Assembly (NCBI GenBank): GCA_002753665.1
Contig: PEAP01000014.1
Coordinates: forward strand, 1 to 47,042
Direction: 5' to 3'
DNA: 47,042 nt
DNA from: Magnetococcales bacterium DC0425bin3
Lineage (GTDB): Bacteria; Pseudomonadota; Magnetococcia; Magnetococcales; DC0425bin3
Below are positions 28,255-36,912 of this stretch, in pieces (position 1 is the first letter of the stretch; each line of letters begins with the position of its first letter). The notes beneath the pieces are model-generated. The model was not told the origin of the DNA, made no database searches, and saw only the letters and a list, made by a program, of their open reading frames with translations. The translations under genes were made by a program, and so were the position numbers.

Positions 28255-29043
28255 ATGGAGATGGTGGGACTCTATCTGGCTTTGGGAGCCCTGGCCGGAC
28301 TGCTGGCGGGTCTGCTGGGCGTGGGCGGCGGCATCGTCATGGTGCCGGCCCTGGTGTTCGCCCTGGAATACCAGGGCGTGGCGCCGGGGCTGGTCATGCA
28401 CATGGCCCTGGGGACTTCGCTGGGGATCATCGTCTTGACGTCCATCAGTTCGGTGCGCGCCCATCACCGTCGGGGGGGGGTATTGTGGAAAACGGTGTTC
28501 GGCATCACCCCGGGCATCCTGCTGGGATCGTTCCTGGGGGCGGCGGTGGCCAGCCTGCTGTCCGGGCCGTTGTTGAAGCAGGCCTTCGGCGTGTTCGCCC
28601 TGGGGTTGGCGGTTTACCTGGGGCTGGATGTGACGCCCCGGCCGGGTCGCACCCTGCCCGGGGCCGGGGGCTTGTCGGCGGTGGGGGCGGGCGTCGGGGT
28701 GGTGTCGGCCCTGATGGGCATCGGCGGGGGCAGCCTGACGGTGCCGTTCATGGTCTGGTGTGGCGTGGCCATGCGCCAGGCAGTGGCCACGGCGGCGGCC
28801 ATCGGCCTGCCCATCGCCCTGGCCGGAGCCGGGGGCTTCGTGGTCAACGGCTGGCACCAGGCCCTGCTGCCGCCCTGGAGCCTGGGGTATCTCCACGGAC
28901 CGGCGGTGCTGGGGGTGGGGCTGGCCAGCGTGCTGGCCGCCCCCCAGGGCGCCCGCCTGGCCCACACCCTGGCGCCGCGCCTGCTGCGGCGCTTGTTCGC
29001 CCTGCTGCTGTTGGTGCTGGGCGCCCGGATGCTGCTGAGCTGA
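28255..29043 (+). CDS. TauE/SafE family sulfite/sulfonate permease
   Basis: This 262-residue protein has about eight TM helices. GLLAGLLGVGGGIVMVPAL and GVVSALMGIGGGSLTVPFM are the duplicated TauE/SafE glycine signatures. The ATG at 28255 has GGGAGAA about 7 bases upstream. The family exports sulfite, sulfoacetate or related anions. The nearby sulfur-type molybdoenzyme operon fits an organosulfur or inorganic sulfur role, but that link is inference. Confidence 0.92.
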   Translation: MEMVGLYLALGALAGLLAGLLGVGGGIVMVPALVFALEYQGVAPGLVMHMALGTSLGIIVLTSISSVRAHHRRGGVLWKTVFGITPGILLGSFLGAAVASLLSGPLLKQAFGVFALGLAVYLGLDVTPRPGRTLPGAGGLSAVGAGVGVVSALMGIGGGSLTVPFMVWCGVAMRQAVATAAAIGLPIALAGAGGFVVNGWHQALLPPWSLGYLHGPAVLGVGLASVLAAPQGARLAHTLAPRLLRRLFALLLLVLGARMLLS

Positions 29044-29131
29044 GAACGGTGTCCGGGGATGGAATACCGGCCTGGAGGACAAACCGGCGGCTGACGCGGT
29101 GCGACAGCCCGAGGATCGGTTCGGAGCCAAC

Positions 29132-29344
29132 ATGATGTTTCGTCGGCAACGTTATCTCAAGGAATCCCGCGGGTTCGACCGTGGCGGCAGGCGACGGTTG
29201 GGCTGGCTCATGCCGACCCTGCTGCTGCTGTTCCTGATCGCGGGGGTGGCCTGGCTGGGCCTGCAACTGCTGGGCGGGGAGGGGACTGCCGGAGCAGGCG
29301 GTTCCCGGTACGAGGTTTTGCCGCTGGGGCCGCCGGGTCCGTAA
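29132..29344 (+). CDS. Small single-pass membrane protein, unknown
   Basis: This 70-residue protein has a basic N-terminus (MMFRRQRYLKESRGFDRGGR), one TM helix (GWLMPTLLLLFLIAGVAWLG) and a short Gly-rich tail. GGAG lies 6 bases before ATG 29132; a GTG at 29099 is less likely. I recognise no family. It follows the permease by 88 bases. Confidence 0.5.
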   Translation: MMFRRQRYLKESRGFDRGGRRRLGWLMPTLLLLFLIAGVAWLGLQLLGGEGTAGAGGSRYEVLPLGPPGP

Positions 29345-29655
29345 TCCACCGCGACCAAGCCGGACCGTGGCCGGCATCCGGACCACACGCTCCCCGACCA
29401 ATCTTGGCATTCCAGGCTTCCAAAGCCGTTTTCATGATAGGATTCCGATTCGATGATATGTTATGTTTGGACTGTCGGCCAATCGGAGACAGTACCAGCG
29501 ATCCAATCCGCTCGAAGCGGTTGGTCGTTCGGAAACATTCGAGGGGGGCGGGCCACGGATCAACCTGAAAAACCGACGATCATCGCGAGCCGTTTCATCG
29601 ACGAGACCGCAATGTCTCCGCCATTGGTGGGTGTTATGCCAAGAGGGGGGTGCGT
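29345..29655. promoter_or_regulatory. Leader region of the molybdoenzyme operon
   Basis: There is no gene here. An AT-richer stretch (about 29430-29470) could carry the promoter. A stem-loop CCAATCCGCT-CGA-AGCGGTTGG (about 29511-29533, one bulged T) lies about 120 bases before the first start codon. AGAGGGGGG (29641-29649) is the ribosome-binding site. The binding protein for the stem-loop is unknown. Confidence 0.35.
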
Positions 29656-30405
29656 ATGCAAGAAAACGAAAAAAAACTGTTACGCCGGGAACTGCTGAAC
29701 CGGATCGGTCTGGGCGCCGCCACCGCGGCGGTGGCCGTCACACTGCCCGCGGGCGCCGGGGCGGCGGTGGCCAGGGACCCGGTCCACTACGCCATGGTCA
29801 TCGACACCCGACGATGCATCGGCTGCCAGGCCTGTTCAGTGGCCTGCAAGGCCGAATTCGCCGTTCCCCTGGGCGCCACCCGATCCTGGGTGGAATATGT
29901 GGAAAAGGGGACCTTCCCCCATGTCAGCCGCCAGTTTCTGCCCCGGCTGTGCAACCACTGCCGCAACCCGCAATGCGTCAACGTCTGCCCGACGGGGGCC
30001 ACCTTCAAGCGCGCCGAGGACGGCATCGTGGTGGTCGATCCCGAGGTTTGCATCGGCTGCAAATACTGCATCCAGGCCTGCCCCTACGACGCCCGTTTCA
30101 TCCATCCCGACACCGGCGCGGCGGACAAGTGCGATTTTTGCCTGCATCGGGTCGGCCGGGGCCTGGTCCCCGCCTGCGTCAACACCTGCCAGGGCCGGGC
30201 GCGCATCTTCGGAGACATGAACGATCCCGCAAGCGCCGTGGCGCAACTCATCGCCACCCAGCCGGTGACGGTATTGCGCCAGGGCATGGGGACGCGACCC
30301 AGCGTCTTCTACATCGCCGCGGATCACAGCGATCCCCGCGAGACGCGGGTTCCCAGCCAATACGTCCGGGTGGATACCCACCGGCGCATTCAGGAAAGGA
30401 GATGA
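29656..30405 (+). CDS. Four-cluster 4Fe-4S ferredoxin subunit of molybdopterin oxidoreductase
   Basis: This 249-residue electron-transfer subunit (PsrB/TtrB/NrfC type) has sixteen cysteines in four groups: CIGCQACSVAC, CNHCRNPQCVNVC, CIGCKYCIQAC, and CDFC with later C-x3-C in ACVNTCQG. The N-terminus has LRRELLNRIGLG followed by a hydrophobic Ala-rich stretch, a Tat-like signal, so it is probably periplasmic. The ATG at 29656 is used, 7 bases after a strong AGAGGGGGG. It passes electrons between the catalytic subunit (31401) and the NrfD-like anchor (30409). It is first in a B-C-A operon. Confidence 0.93.
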   Translation: MQENEKKLLRRELLNRIGLGAATAAVAVTLPAGAGAAVARDPVHYAMVIDTRRCIGCQACSVACKAEFAVPLGATRSWVEYVEKGTFPHVSRQFLPRLCNHCRNPQCVNVCPTGATFKRAEDGIVVVDPEVCIGCKYCIQACPYDARFIHPDTGAADKCDFCLHRVGRGLVPACVNTCQGRARIFGDMNDPASAVAQLIATQPVTVLRQGMGTRPSVFYIAADHSDPRETRVPSQYVRVDTHRRIQERR

Positions 30406-30408
30406 CCC

Positions 30409-31380
30409 ATGCTGGAACTGCATTGGGGAATGCCCGTCATCCTCTATCTCTTTCTGGCCGGGCTGGGCGCCGGCGCCCTGACGGTGAGCGGGTCGGTCCT
30501 GTTGCGCGGGGGCGGCGGCTGGTTCGCCGGGCAGCACTTCCGCATCGCCCGCCATGGGGCGCTGATCGCACCCTTGCCTCTCATCGTCGGTACCGGCCTG
30601 CTCATCCTGGAACTGGGTACGTTCCAGGCGGGGGTCGAACAGGTCGATATCGCCAAGCTGTTCCGCTGGATCAACCTGTTCAAGATCGTCAATCTTTCTC
30701 CCATGAACATCGGATCCTGGGTGCTGGGGCTGTGCATCCTGTTCAGTCTGGCCTACGCCTGGACCTTCCTTGCCCCGACCGCCTGTGCCCAGGACGACCG
30801 CTGCCGGGTGCGCCGCGCCATGGCCTGGATCGGCATCCCCCTGGGTGTGGCCGTGGCGGTCTATACCGGCATCCTGCTGGGCGCCATGCCCGCCCGGCCC
30901 TTCTGGAATTCCCAGATCCTGGGCATGCTCTTTCTCTTCTCCGCCCTGTCCACCGGCGTGGCGGGCATCCTGTGTCTGCACGCCTTCCTGCGACATGAGG
31001 AAAACGACCGGCCGGGCGAACAGGCGGGCTACATCCTCGCGGTTTCCGACGCCCTGCTGATCGCTCTGGAACTGCTGATCATCATCCTGTTCATCATGTT
31101 CGCCCATCTGACCATCGGCGATCCGGCCCATGCCATCGCGGTGATCCTGCCCGGGGGTGAACTCGTCTGGTGGTTCTGGATCGGGGTGGTGCTGTTCGGC
31201 ATGGTCGTCCCCGCGCTGGTGGAATTGCGGCACACCTTGCCCAAGCTCCTGCACCATCGGCCCTACAGGGTGCTGCGTTCGGTGGAGATCGCCATCGGCC
31301 TGTTGGTGCTGGCAGGGGGATTCCTGCTGCGCTACGTCATCGTGGTGGCAGGGCAGATCACCGGCCCCGTGGGCATGTAG
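30409..31380 (+). CDS. NrfD/PsrC-family membrane quinone-interacting subunit
   Basis: This 323-residue protein has eight TM helices, the length of PsrC. It begins MLELHWGMPVILYLFLAGLG, the usual NrfD start, and ends with a GGFLLRYVIVVAGQ helix. NrfD subunits carry the quinol site and link the periplasmic subunits to the membrane pool. The ATG follows AGGAAAGGAG closely and lies 3 bases after the previous stop. Confidence 0.95.
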   Translation: MLELHWGMPVILYLFLAGLGAGALTVSGSVLLRGGGGWFAGQHFRIARHGALIAPLPLIVGTGLLILELGTFQAGVEQVDIAKLFRWINLFKIVNLSPMNIGSWVLGLCILFSLAYAWTFLAPTACAQDDRCRVRRAMAWIGIPLGVAVAVYTGILLGAMPARPFWNSQILGMLFLFSALSTGVAGILCLHAFLRHEENDRPGEQAGYILAVSDALLIALELLIIILFIMFAHLTIGDPAHAIAVILPGGELVWWFWIGVVLFGMVVPALVELRHTLPKLLHHRPYRVLRSVEIAIGLLVLAGGFLLRYVIVVAGQITGPVGM

Positions 31381-31400
31381 GCAAGAGAGGAGGAACCACC

Positions 31401-33917
31401 ATGGATCGTCGTGCCTTTCTCAAACTCGGAGCCGCCTCGTCCGCCGTCGCTTTCTCCGGCGCCATTCTGTCGAACCGGGCCAAGGCCTTGCCCCAGCCTG
31501 GGGGCAAGGATTTCTCCCCCGCAACGGGAGCGGAACGCCAGGCCGTGCCCAGCGCCTGCTGGCAATGCGTCACCCGCTGTCCCATCATCGGCTATGTGGA
31601 GGACGGCAGGCTGGTCAAAATCGAGGGACAACCCGACTCGATCCGCACGCGGGGCGTGCTGTGCGCCAAGGGTCAGGGCGGCGTCAACCAGTCCAGCGAC
31701 CCGGACCGCATCCTGCACCCCATGAAACGGGTGGGCAAACGCGGCGAGGGACGCTGGCAACGCATCTCCTGGGACGAAGCCCTGGGAGACTTGGCCGCCC
31801 GCATGAAGAAGCTGCGGGAGGCCGGGGAACCGGAAAAGGTCATGTTCCACTACGGACGCATGAAGGCCAGCTCCAGCAAGCTGATCGGTCTGTTCTTCGA
31901 GACCTACGGCACCAAGACCATCGGCAATCACACCGCCATCTGCGAAGCGGCCAAGTGGGTCGGGCAGGAGTTGACCTGGGGCGTGCATTACGACAACTGG
32001 GACTTCGACCACGCCCGTTACGTGTTGAATTTCGGCAGCAATATCCTGGAGGCCCACACCAACCACGTGCCCACCGCCCACCGGCTCATCGACCGGCTGG
32101 CCAGTGGGCAACTCCGGCTGGTGACGTTCGACGTGCGGCTGTCCAACACGGCGGCCAAGTCCCACGAATGGCTTCCCATCCGGCCCGGCACGGATCGGGC
32201 GGCGGTGCTGGCCCTGTGCCAGGTGATCATGGCGGAGGATCTCTATCAGGGCGACGGCGCGGCCTTTCTCAAGTTCTGCAAGGCCACCAGCGACCATCAG
32301 GCCACGCTGGAAGACAAGGTGGCGGCCCTCAAGGCCCATCTGGCCGCCTATACCCCGGAATGGGCCGAGGGGATCACCGGCGTTGCCGCCGCCACCCTGC
32401 GGCGTCTGGCCCGGGAGGTGGCCACGGTGAAACCCGCCTGCATCATTTCGTACCGGGGGGCCGTCGCCCACCATCACGGGGCCGACACCGAGCGGGCCAT
32501 CCAGATGCTGGCGGCCATTACCGGCAACATCGATGCCCCCGGCACCCGCTGCGTGGCGGTTGCTCCCAAGTGGAAGTCCCCCACCGGACCCGAAAACAAG
32601 CCCAAGGCCAGGGAACTCAAGATCATCGACGGTCTCAAGGGCGCGGCGGCCCTGCCCAACCATCATGTCAGCCACCAGATTTTCAAGGTCATCAAGGACG
32701 GCTCGGCCGGAAGGCCGGAGGTCTACATCTGGTACTGCCACCAGCCGGTGTACGCCAATGGTGAGGTTCAGGACAACATAGATATCCTGAAGGACGAATC
32801 CCTGTTGCCCTTCACTGTCTGTTCGACGCCCTTTTACGACGAGTCGGCGGCCCTGGCGGATCTCATCCTGCCCGATACCCCCTATACCGAACGTTGGGAT
32901 TGGGAAGACATGGTATCACCCAATCAGGTCGCCGAATTCTATATTCGCCAACCCCTTGTGCCACCCATGGGCGCAACCCGGGATTTCGCCGATGTCTGCT
33001 GCGACCTGGCGGACCGGTTGGGCATGCCCCTGGGGTTCAAGAGCAAGGAGGAGTTCGTGCGCCTCTCCTGCGCGCTGACCCCGGAGATCAAGGCACAGGG
33101 GGGATTCGATTTCCTGCGCGCCAAGGGGGTCTGGCATGATCCGGCGGCCAAGCCCCGCTACTTTTCCTATCGCAAGCCCCTCAAGCCGGAAGACTGCCAG
33201 CGCGATGGGGTCATCAAGGATCCGACGACCGGGGTCTGGTGGGACTGGAAGAAGGCCCATGTGGAAAGCGCGGCGCTGGCGCTCGAAGTCGGCTATCGCG
33301 CCACCAAGAAGGCCTATGCCGCCTATGTGGGGCAGGAGATCGACGGGGTGGTCTACGCCGGTTTCAAACCGGACAAGGTCAACAAGTCGGGGTTGTTCGA
33401 GCTGCATTCCGACCTGATGACGGACAAGGGCTTCGCGCCCCTGCCCTCCTGGACCCCGATCCCGGAACACGCGGCCATGGCCAAGGATCAGCTCATCCTG
33501 ATCACCTACAAGGTGGCGGTGCAGATCCACTCCCGTTCCCAGAACTGCAAATACCTGACGGAGATCCATCACCGGAACCCCGCCTGGATCAATCCGGCCA
33601 CGGCCCAGGAAAAAGCCATCGGCGACGGCGACCGTATCGCCGTCACGTCCCGATTCGGACGCCTGGAGACCAGGGCGCGGGTCACCCCGGCCGTGGCGCC
33701 CGGCGTCATTGCCATATCCCATCACTGCGGACATTGGGAATACGGCCGTTACGCCTCGTCCAAACAGGCCCCTGACGGCGTGGAGGATCCGGATGCTGCC
33801 CGCAAATGGTGGCGGGACAACGGCGCCCACCCCAACTGGATCATCGGCAATGTGGCCGATCCCATTTCCGGCCAGTTGCGCTGGATGGACACGGTGGTCG
33901 ATGTGCAACGCATCTGA
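31401..33917 (+). CDS. Tat-exported molybdopterin oxidoreductase catalytic subunit (PsrA/TtrA-like)
   Basis: This 838-residue DMSO-reductase-family enzyme has a twin-arginine signal (MDRRAFLKLGAASSAVAFSG). Next is an N-terminal 4Fe-4S site (CWQCVTRC, then CAKGQGG about 30 residues on). The segment NHTAICEAAKWVGQELTWG has a Cys where the Mo ligand is expected, and no TGA codon is read through. The C-terminal domain ends with a molybdopterin-binding region. AGAGGAGGAA precedes ATG 31401. The polysulfide, thiosulfate, tetrathionate, sulfite, arsenate and selenate enzymes of this family cannot be separated by eye, so substrate is left open. Confidence 0.9.
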   Translation: MDRRAFLKLGAASSAVAFSGAILSNRAKALPQPGGKDFSPATGAERQAVPSACWQCVTRCPIIGYVEDGRLVKIEGQPDSIRTRGVLCAKGQGGVNQSSDPDRILHPMKRVGKRGEGRWQRISWDEALGDLAARMKKLREAGEPEKVMFHYGRMKASSSKLIGLFFETYGTKTIGNHTAICEAAKWVGQELTWGVHYDNWDFDHARYVLNFGSNILEAHTNHVPTAHRLIDRLASGQLRLVTFDVRLSNTAAKSHEWLPIRPGTDRAAVLALCQVIMAEDLYQGDGAAFLKFCKATSDHQATLEDKVAALKAHLAAYTPEWAEGITGVAAATLRRLAREVATVKPACIISYRGAVAHHHGADTERAIQMLAAITGNIDAPGTRCVAVAPKWKSPTGPENKPKARELKIIDGLKGAAALPNHHVSHQIFKVIKDGSAGRPEVYIWYCHQPVYANGEVQDNIDILKDESLLPFTVCSTPFYDESAALADLILPDTPYTERWDWEDMVSPNQVAEFYIRQPLVPPMGATRDFADVCCDLADRLGMPLGFKSKEEFVRLSCALTPEIKAQGGFDFLRAKGVWHDPAAKPRYFSYRKPLKPEDCQRDGVIKDPTTGVWWDWKKAHVESAALALEVGYRATKKAYAAYVGQEIDGVVYAGFKPDKVNKSGLFELHSDLMTDKGFAPLPSWTPIPEHAAMAKDQLILITYKVAVQIHSRSQNCKYLTEIHHRNPAWINPATAQEKAIGDGDRIAVTSRFGRLETRARVTPAVAPGVIAISHHCGHWEYGRYASSKQAPDGVEDPDAARKWWRDNGAHPNWIIGNVADPISGQLRWMDTVVDVQRI

Positions 33918-34548
33918 GACAGGACTTTCCCGTGGGGAGGAAGCCCGGGCGCGCAGCGGTGTTTATGGCCTGCTCGCCCGGGTTTTCCGGGCCGAAGCCG
34001 ATGCGGCGTTGCTGCGCCATCTGCAATCCCCGGAGATCGTAGCGGCGCTGGGCAGGCCTGGGGAGGAGCTGGCTGCCTTTCTGACACGCCAGGGGACGGA
34101 TCGGACTCTGGCCGATCTGGCCGAGGAATACACCCGGCTGTTCCTGGGACCTGGTCCCCATCTCTCCCTGCATGAAGCGGTTCTCGTCCCCGGTGGCGCC
34201 GGTTTGTTGTGGGGCCGGGAGACGGCGGTGGTCAAGACCTGCATGGGTGAGGCGGGCTGCGCCGTGGCGGACCAGGCGGAGCTGCTGCCGGATCACTTGG
34301 CGGTGGAGTTGGAATTCATGGCCCATCTGTGTGCGGAGGAGGCGCAGGGCTGGCTGTCGGGCGACGCTGTCGGAGCGCGCAATGCTGCCGCCTGGCAGAC
34401 GGCATTCCTGAATGGCCATCTGGGGACGTGGGTCGGAAGCGTCAGGGAACGGCTGGAGGCTGCCCGGCCGTCTCCCTTCTATGCCGTTTTTGCGGAGCTG
34501 CTCTGCGCCTTTGTCCGGCAGGAGGTCGAAACCTGTCTCTCCCGATGA
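33901..34548 (+). CDS. TorD/DmsD-family molybdoenzyme maturation chaperone
   Basis: This 215-residue, largely helical protein has the TorD-family pattern: YGLLARVFRAEADAALLRHL near the N-terminus, YTRLFLGPGP followed by LHEAV in the middle, and LPDHLAVELEFMAHLCAEE. Such proteins bind the Tat signal of the apo-enzyme until the cofactor is inserted. The start at 33901 overlaps the catalytic-subunit stop by 17 bases, which supports a dedicated partner role. Confidence 0.88.
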   Translation: MCNASETGLSRGEEARARSGVYGLLARVFRAEADAALLRHLQSPEIVAALGRPGEELAAFLTRQGTDRTLADLAEEYTRLFLGPGPHLSLHEAVLVPGGAGLLWGRETAVVKTCMGEAGCAVADQAELLPDHLAVELEFMAHLCAEEAQGWLSGDAVGARNAAAWQTAFLNGHLGTWVGSVRERLEAARPSPFYAVFAELLCAFVRQEVETCLSR

Positions 34549-34871
34549 AAGCCCCATCGCGACCCGCACGGTCCCCATGAAATACCACCCGCCTCCAGAC
34601 CGATCGACCGCGGAAGCGGGTACTGGGGCGGGGTTTTGCAGAGGACTTGCAGGGTAGCGTCGTAAGCATGACGGGCGGGTCGGTCTATCGAAAGACCTCA
34701 TCGAGGGCGTTGGCCTTCAAGATGTTTTCCGTCCACCGCTCCAGGGTGGGTGTCCAGGTCGGCCTTGGCCAGCCGGTCGGAAACCCAGTCCGGGGTGAAA
34801 CCGAATCGCACGGAAAGCTGCTTCTATAATCGAAGCGCAGGGATCCTTTGCCCTGGCAACGGGATTATATC
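34549..34871. other. Gene-poor stretch with a broken Rpn remnant
   Basis: The 323 bases after the chaperone hold no intact gene. The middle part (34685-34806) is a frameshifted remnant annotated separately. The right part ends in the dispersed repeat. GGGCAAAGGATCCCTG-type inverted motifs are short, and no clear terminator with a T-run was found. Confidence 0.5.
34685..34806 (-). pseudogene. Remnant of Rpn-family (PD-(D/E)XK) nuclease/transposase C-terminus
   Basis: Read on the minus strand, 34806 down gives FGFTPDWVSDRLAKADLDT. After a frame change it gives TLERWTENILKANALDEVFR and a stop at 34685. Together this reads like the C-terminal tail of Rpn/PD-(D/E)XK putative transposases. At the break, GGGTGGGTG on the plus strand suggests a 4-base tandem duplication as the lesion. 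The 5' part of the gene is gone. Confidence 0.5.
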
Positions 34872-34917
34872 AAGGAAGCCGGGAACCGGCTTTCAGTGGA
34901 GGGTGGAGGGAGGTCCG
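34872..34917. repeat. Dispersed hairpin plus G-tract repeat at a gene end
   Basis: A palindrome with arms GAAGCCGG/CCGGCTTTC is followed by GTGGAGGGTGGAGGGAGG. It belongs to the family at 1-132. It overlaps the 3' end of the adenylate cyclase gene and supplies its last codons and stop region. Confidence 0.8.
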
Positions 34918-36565
34918 GATCCGGCAACTCCCCGGCCCGGGGGATGGCCCGCACCCGCAGGGGTTGCTTGCGGCCACGGATGGTCATGTCCACGGTGCGG
35001 TAGTCCGCCATGGCCATGCCAGCCCGCTGGGCGACCTTGTCCGAGATGACCAGTTGCACATCCAGCTCCTTGGTGCTGCCCTCCAGGCGGCTGGCGGTGT
35101 TGACCGCGTCCCCCAGGGCGGTGAGATGGCGGGCCGAGCCGTAGCCCAGTTCGCCCAGGATCACCGTGCCGGCATGGATGCCGATGCCGACCCGCAGGGG
35201 CGTGGCCAGTTCCGTCCCCAGCGATTCGTTGAGGTGGTCGATGCCCCGGGCGATGCGCCGGGCGCCGTCCAGGGCCTGGCGGGCCGCGGTGGTCGGGTCG
35301 GTGCGGATGCCGTAGAGGGCCATCACGCCATCGCCGATGAACTTGTCCAGATAGCCCCCGCTGGCCTCCACCGCCTGGCCCACCATCTTGAAGTAGCGGT
35401 TCAGCACGAACACCACGTCGAAGGGCAGCTTGCCTTCGGAAAAGGTGGTGAATCCCCGCAGGTCGGCGAACAGGATGAGGATCTCCGCCTCCACCCCCTG
35501 CTTGGAGCCGGAATCGGCATAACCGTCCTCGGCGGTGGCGGACGGGGGCAGTTGGGGGGTCACCTCCAGATCGGACCGGGGGTGGATCTGGCAGGCCAGG
35601 CGCACGCTGTCCGGCGCGCCCAATCGGCTCAGGATCCGCGCCTCCTGCGGGCCGGGCGGGGGCAGATCGTCCCCACCGGCGCCCACCCGCACCCGGCAGA
35701 CGCTGCACCGGCCCCGTCCCCCGCAGATGGACGCATGGGGAATGCCGGCGCCCAGCACGGTCTCCAGCACGTTGGCTCCGGGCAGCAGCGCGAGGATGTG
35801 GTTGTCCCGGTAGAAGAGCTTGGGGGTGTTGCCGCGCATCAGCCGCCACAGGCGGATGCGGCGACCACCGAACAGCGCCACCAGCAGACCCGTGTAGCCG
35901 ATCAGCCCCCAGCGGCTGCCCAGCTCGCCCCAATGGTGGAGGGTCGGGGTGAGGTGGGTCTGTTCCAGGATCCGCTGCGCCGTGTCGGGCTGGTCGGTGG
36001 GCGACGGTCCCCGACCCCCGGCCGCCACATAACCGGCCAAGGCCCAGGACGGCAGCAGAAAGGCCAACACCAGCAGGGGGGTCCGCCAGCGGGGATACCA
36101 GGGCTGGTGGCTCTGCCACTGGTGGAAGCCGATGGACCCATGGACCGCCACCACCACCACCGCCGTGGCGAGCAGCAGACCCTGCTCCGGCAGCAGATGC
36201 CAGGTCGCCAGCAGGACGAAGGAATAGCTGGTCTCGAAGCCGGTGAAGTTCTTGAGGATCAGCCCATGGGTCAGATGGGACATCAACAGCAACGGCAGCA
36301 GCAGGCCCAGCCCGATCTGCCAGAGCTGCCAGGACGGCAGCCGTAGGCTGCGGCGGCGGAACAGGCCCCACAGGGCCGTGGTGCCATGGACCGTGAAGGC
36401 CGTCAGCAGCAGCCAGAGCAGGGGCGGGAACTCCCAGATTTCGGTCAGCCATTCCGCCCCCGCCTCCATCGCCTCCACCGAGAGTACCCCCAAGGTGTGG
36501 TTGAGGAGGTGGGTCACCAGGTACAGCAGCAGGATCGAGCCGCCGAACAGCCGCCAACGTTCCAT
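34872..36565 (-). CDS. Membrane adenylate cyclase with 2Fe-2S ferredoxin domain
   Basis: This protein of about 564 residues has six or so N-terminal TM helices (1-245) that resemble a diheme-type four-helix module with several His residues. A plant-type 2Fe-2S domain follows: SICGGRGRCSVCRVRV, fourth Cys in RLACQIHP. A class III nucleotidyl cyclase domain is C-terminal: metal Asp in ILFADLRGFTTFSE and KFIGDGVMALYG, the adenine-type Lys in YLDKFIGDG, and GDAVNTASRLEG. It probably makes cAMP in response to redox state. The last roughly 17 codons (PPPSTESRFPASLI) lie inside the dispersed repeat, so the normal C-terminus seems to have been overwritten; the stop is at about 34865-34872. Confidence 0.9.
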
Positions 36566-36615
36566 CGGGTCGCGCTTTCGTGGGTTGCATCGGAATCGAT
36601 GGGGGCATCATAACA

Positions 36616-36656
36616 GAGCGTTGGAAAAGCCATGGAGGGGTTTTCCGGCGCTCTGT
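36616..36656. repeat. Palindromic repeat, family B
   Basis: CAGAGCGTTGGAAAAGCC, then ATGGAGG, then GGTTTTCCGGCGCTCTG form an imperfect palindrome closely matching 28199-28237. It lies 50 bases upstream of the adenylate cyclase start, on the other strand, and abuts the DarG-like remnant. Confidence 0.7.
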
Positions 36657-36912
36657 TGCCGATCTGATCGAAGGCTTCGAAACCCCCTTCGGCATGGAGC
36701 TTCTCGCCACCGTCCATTGGGTCGTCGCCAAGGAGAACGCCCAGACCGCCGCCGACGTCATCGCCAGAATCCACGCCTGGAACGACCGCAAACGCCTGTT
36801 CAGCGACCGGCAGATTCGCATCGCCCTGGATGTCCTGGGCCGCAAGGACTGGCTGCCGACGCCCATTCCGGCAGATGTTTGGCATGAATCATGCAAAACC
36901 AGCGAACCTTGA
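36640..36912 (+). pseudogene. C-terminal remnant resembling DarG/macrodomain antitoxin tail
   Basis: About 80 residues begin right at the repeat: SVADLIEGFETPFGMELLAT, VHWVVAKENAQTAADVIARI and HAWNDRKRLFSDRQIRIALD. The GFETPFGMELLATVHWV pattern recalls the C-terminal region of DarG-type DNA ADP-ribosyl glycohydrolases. The macrodomain and any DarT partner are missing, and there is no start codon with an RBS. The stop is at 36912. The assignment is from memory of the family and should be searched. Confidence 0.45.

Noticed and set aside
31401-33917. Assignment of the molybdoenzyme as selenate reductase (SrdBCA) from gene order
   Set aside because: Order alone is not diagnostic; several PsrA/TtrA-type enzymes share it and the sequence was not compared phylogenetically.
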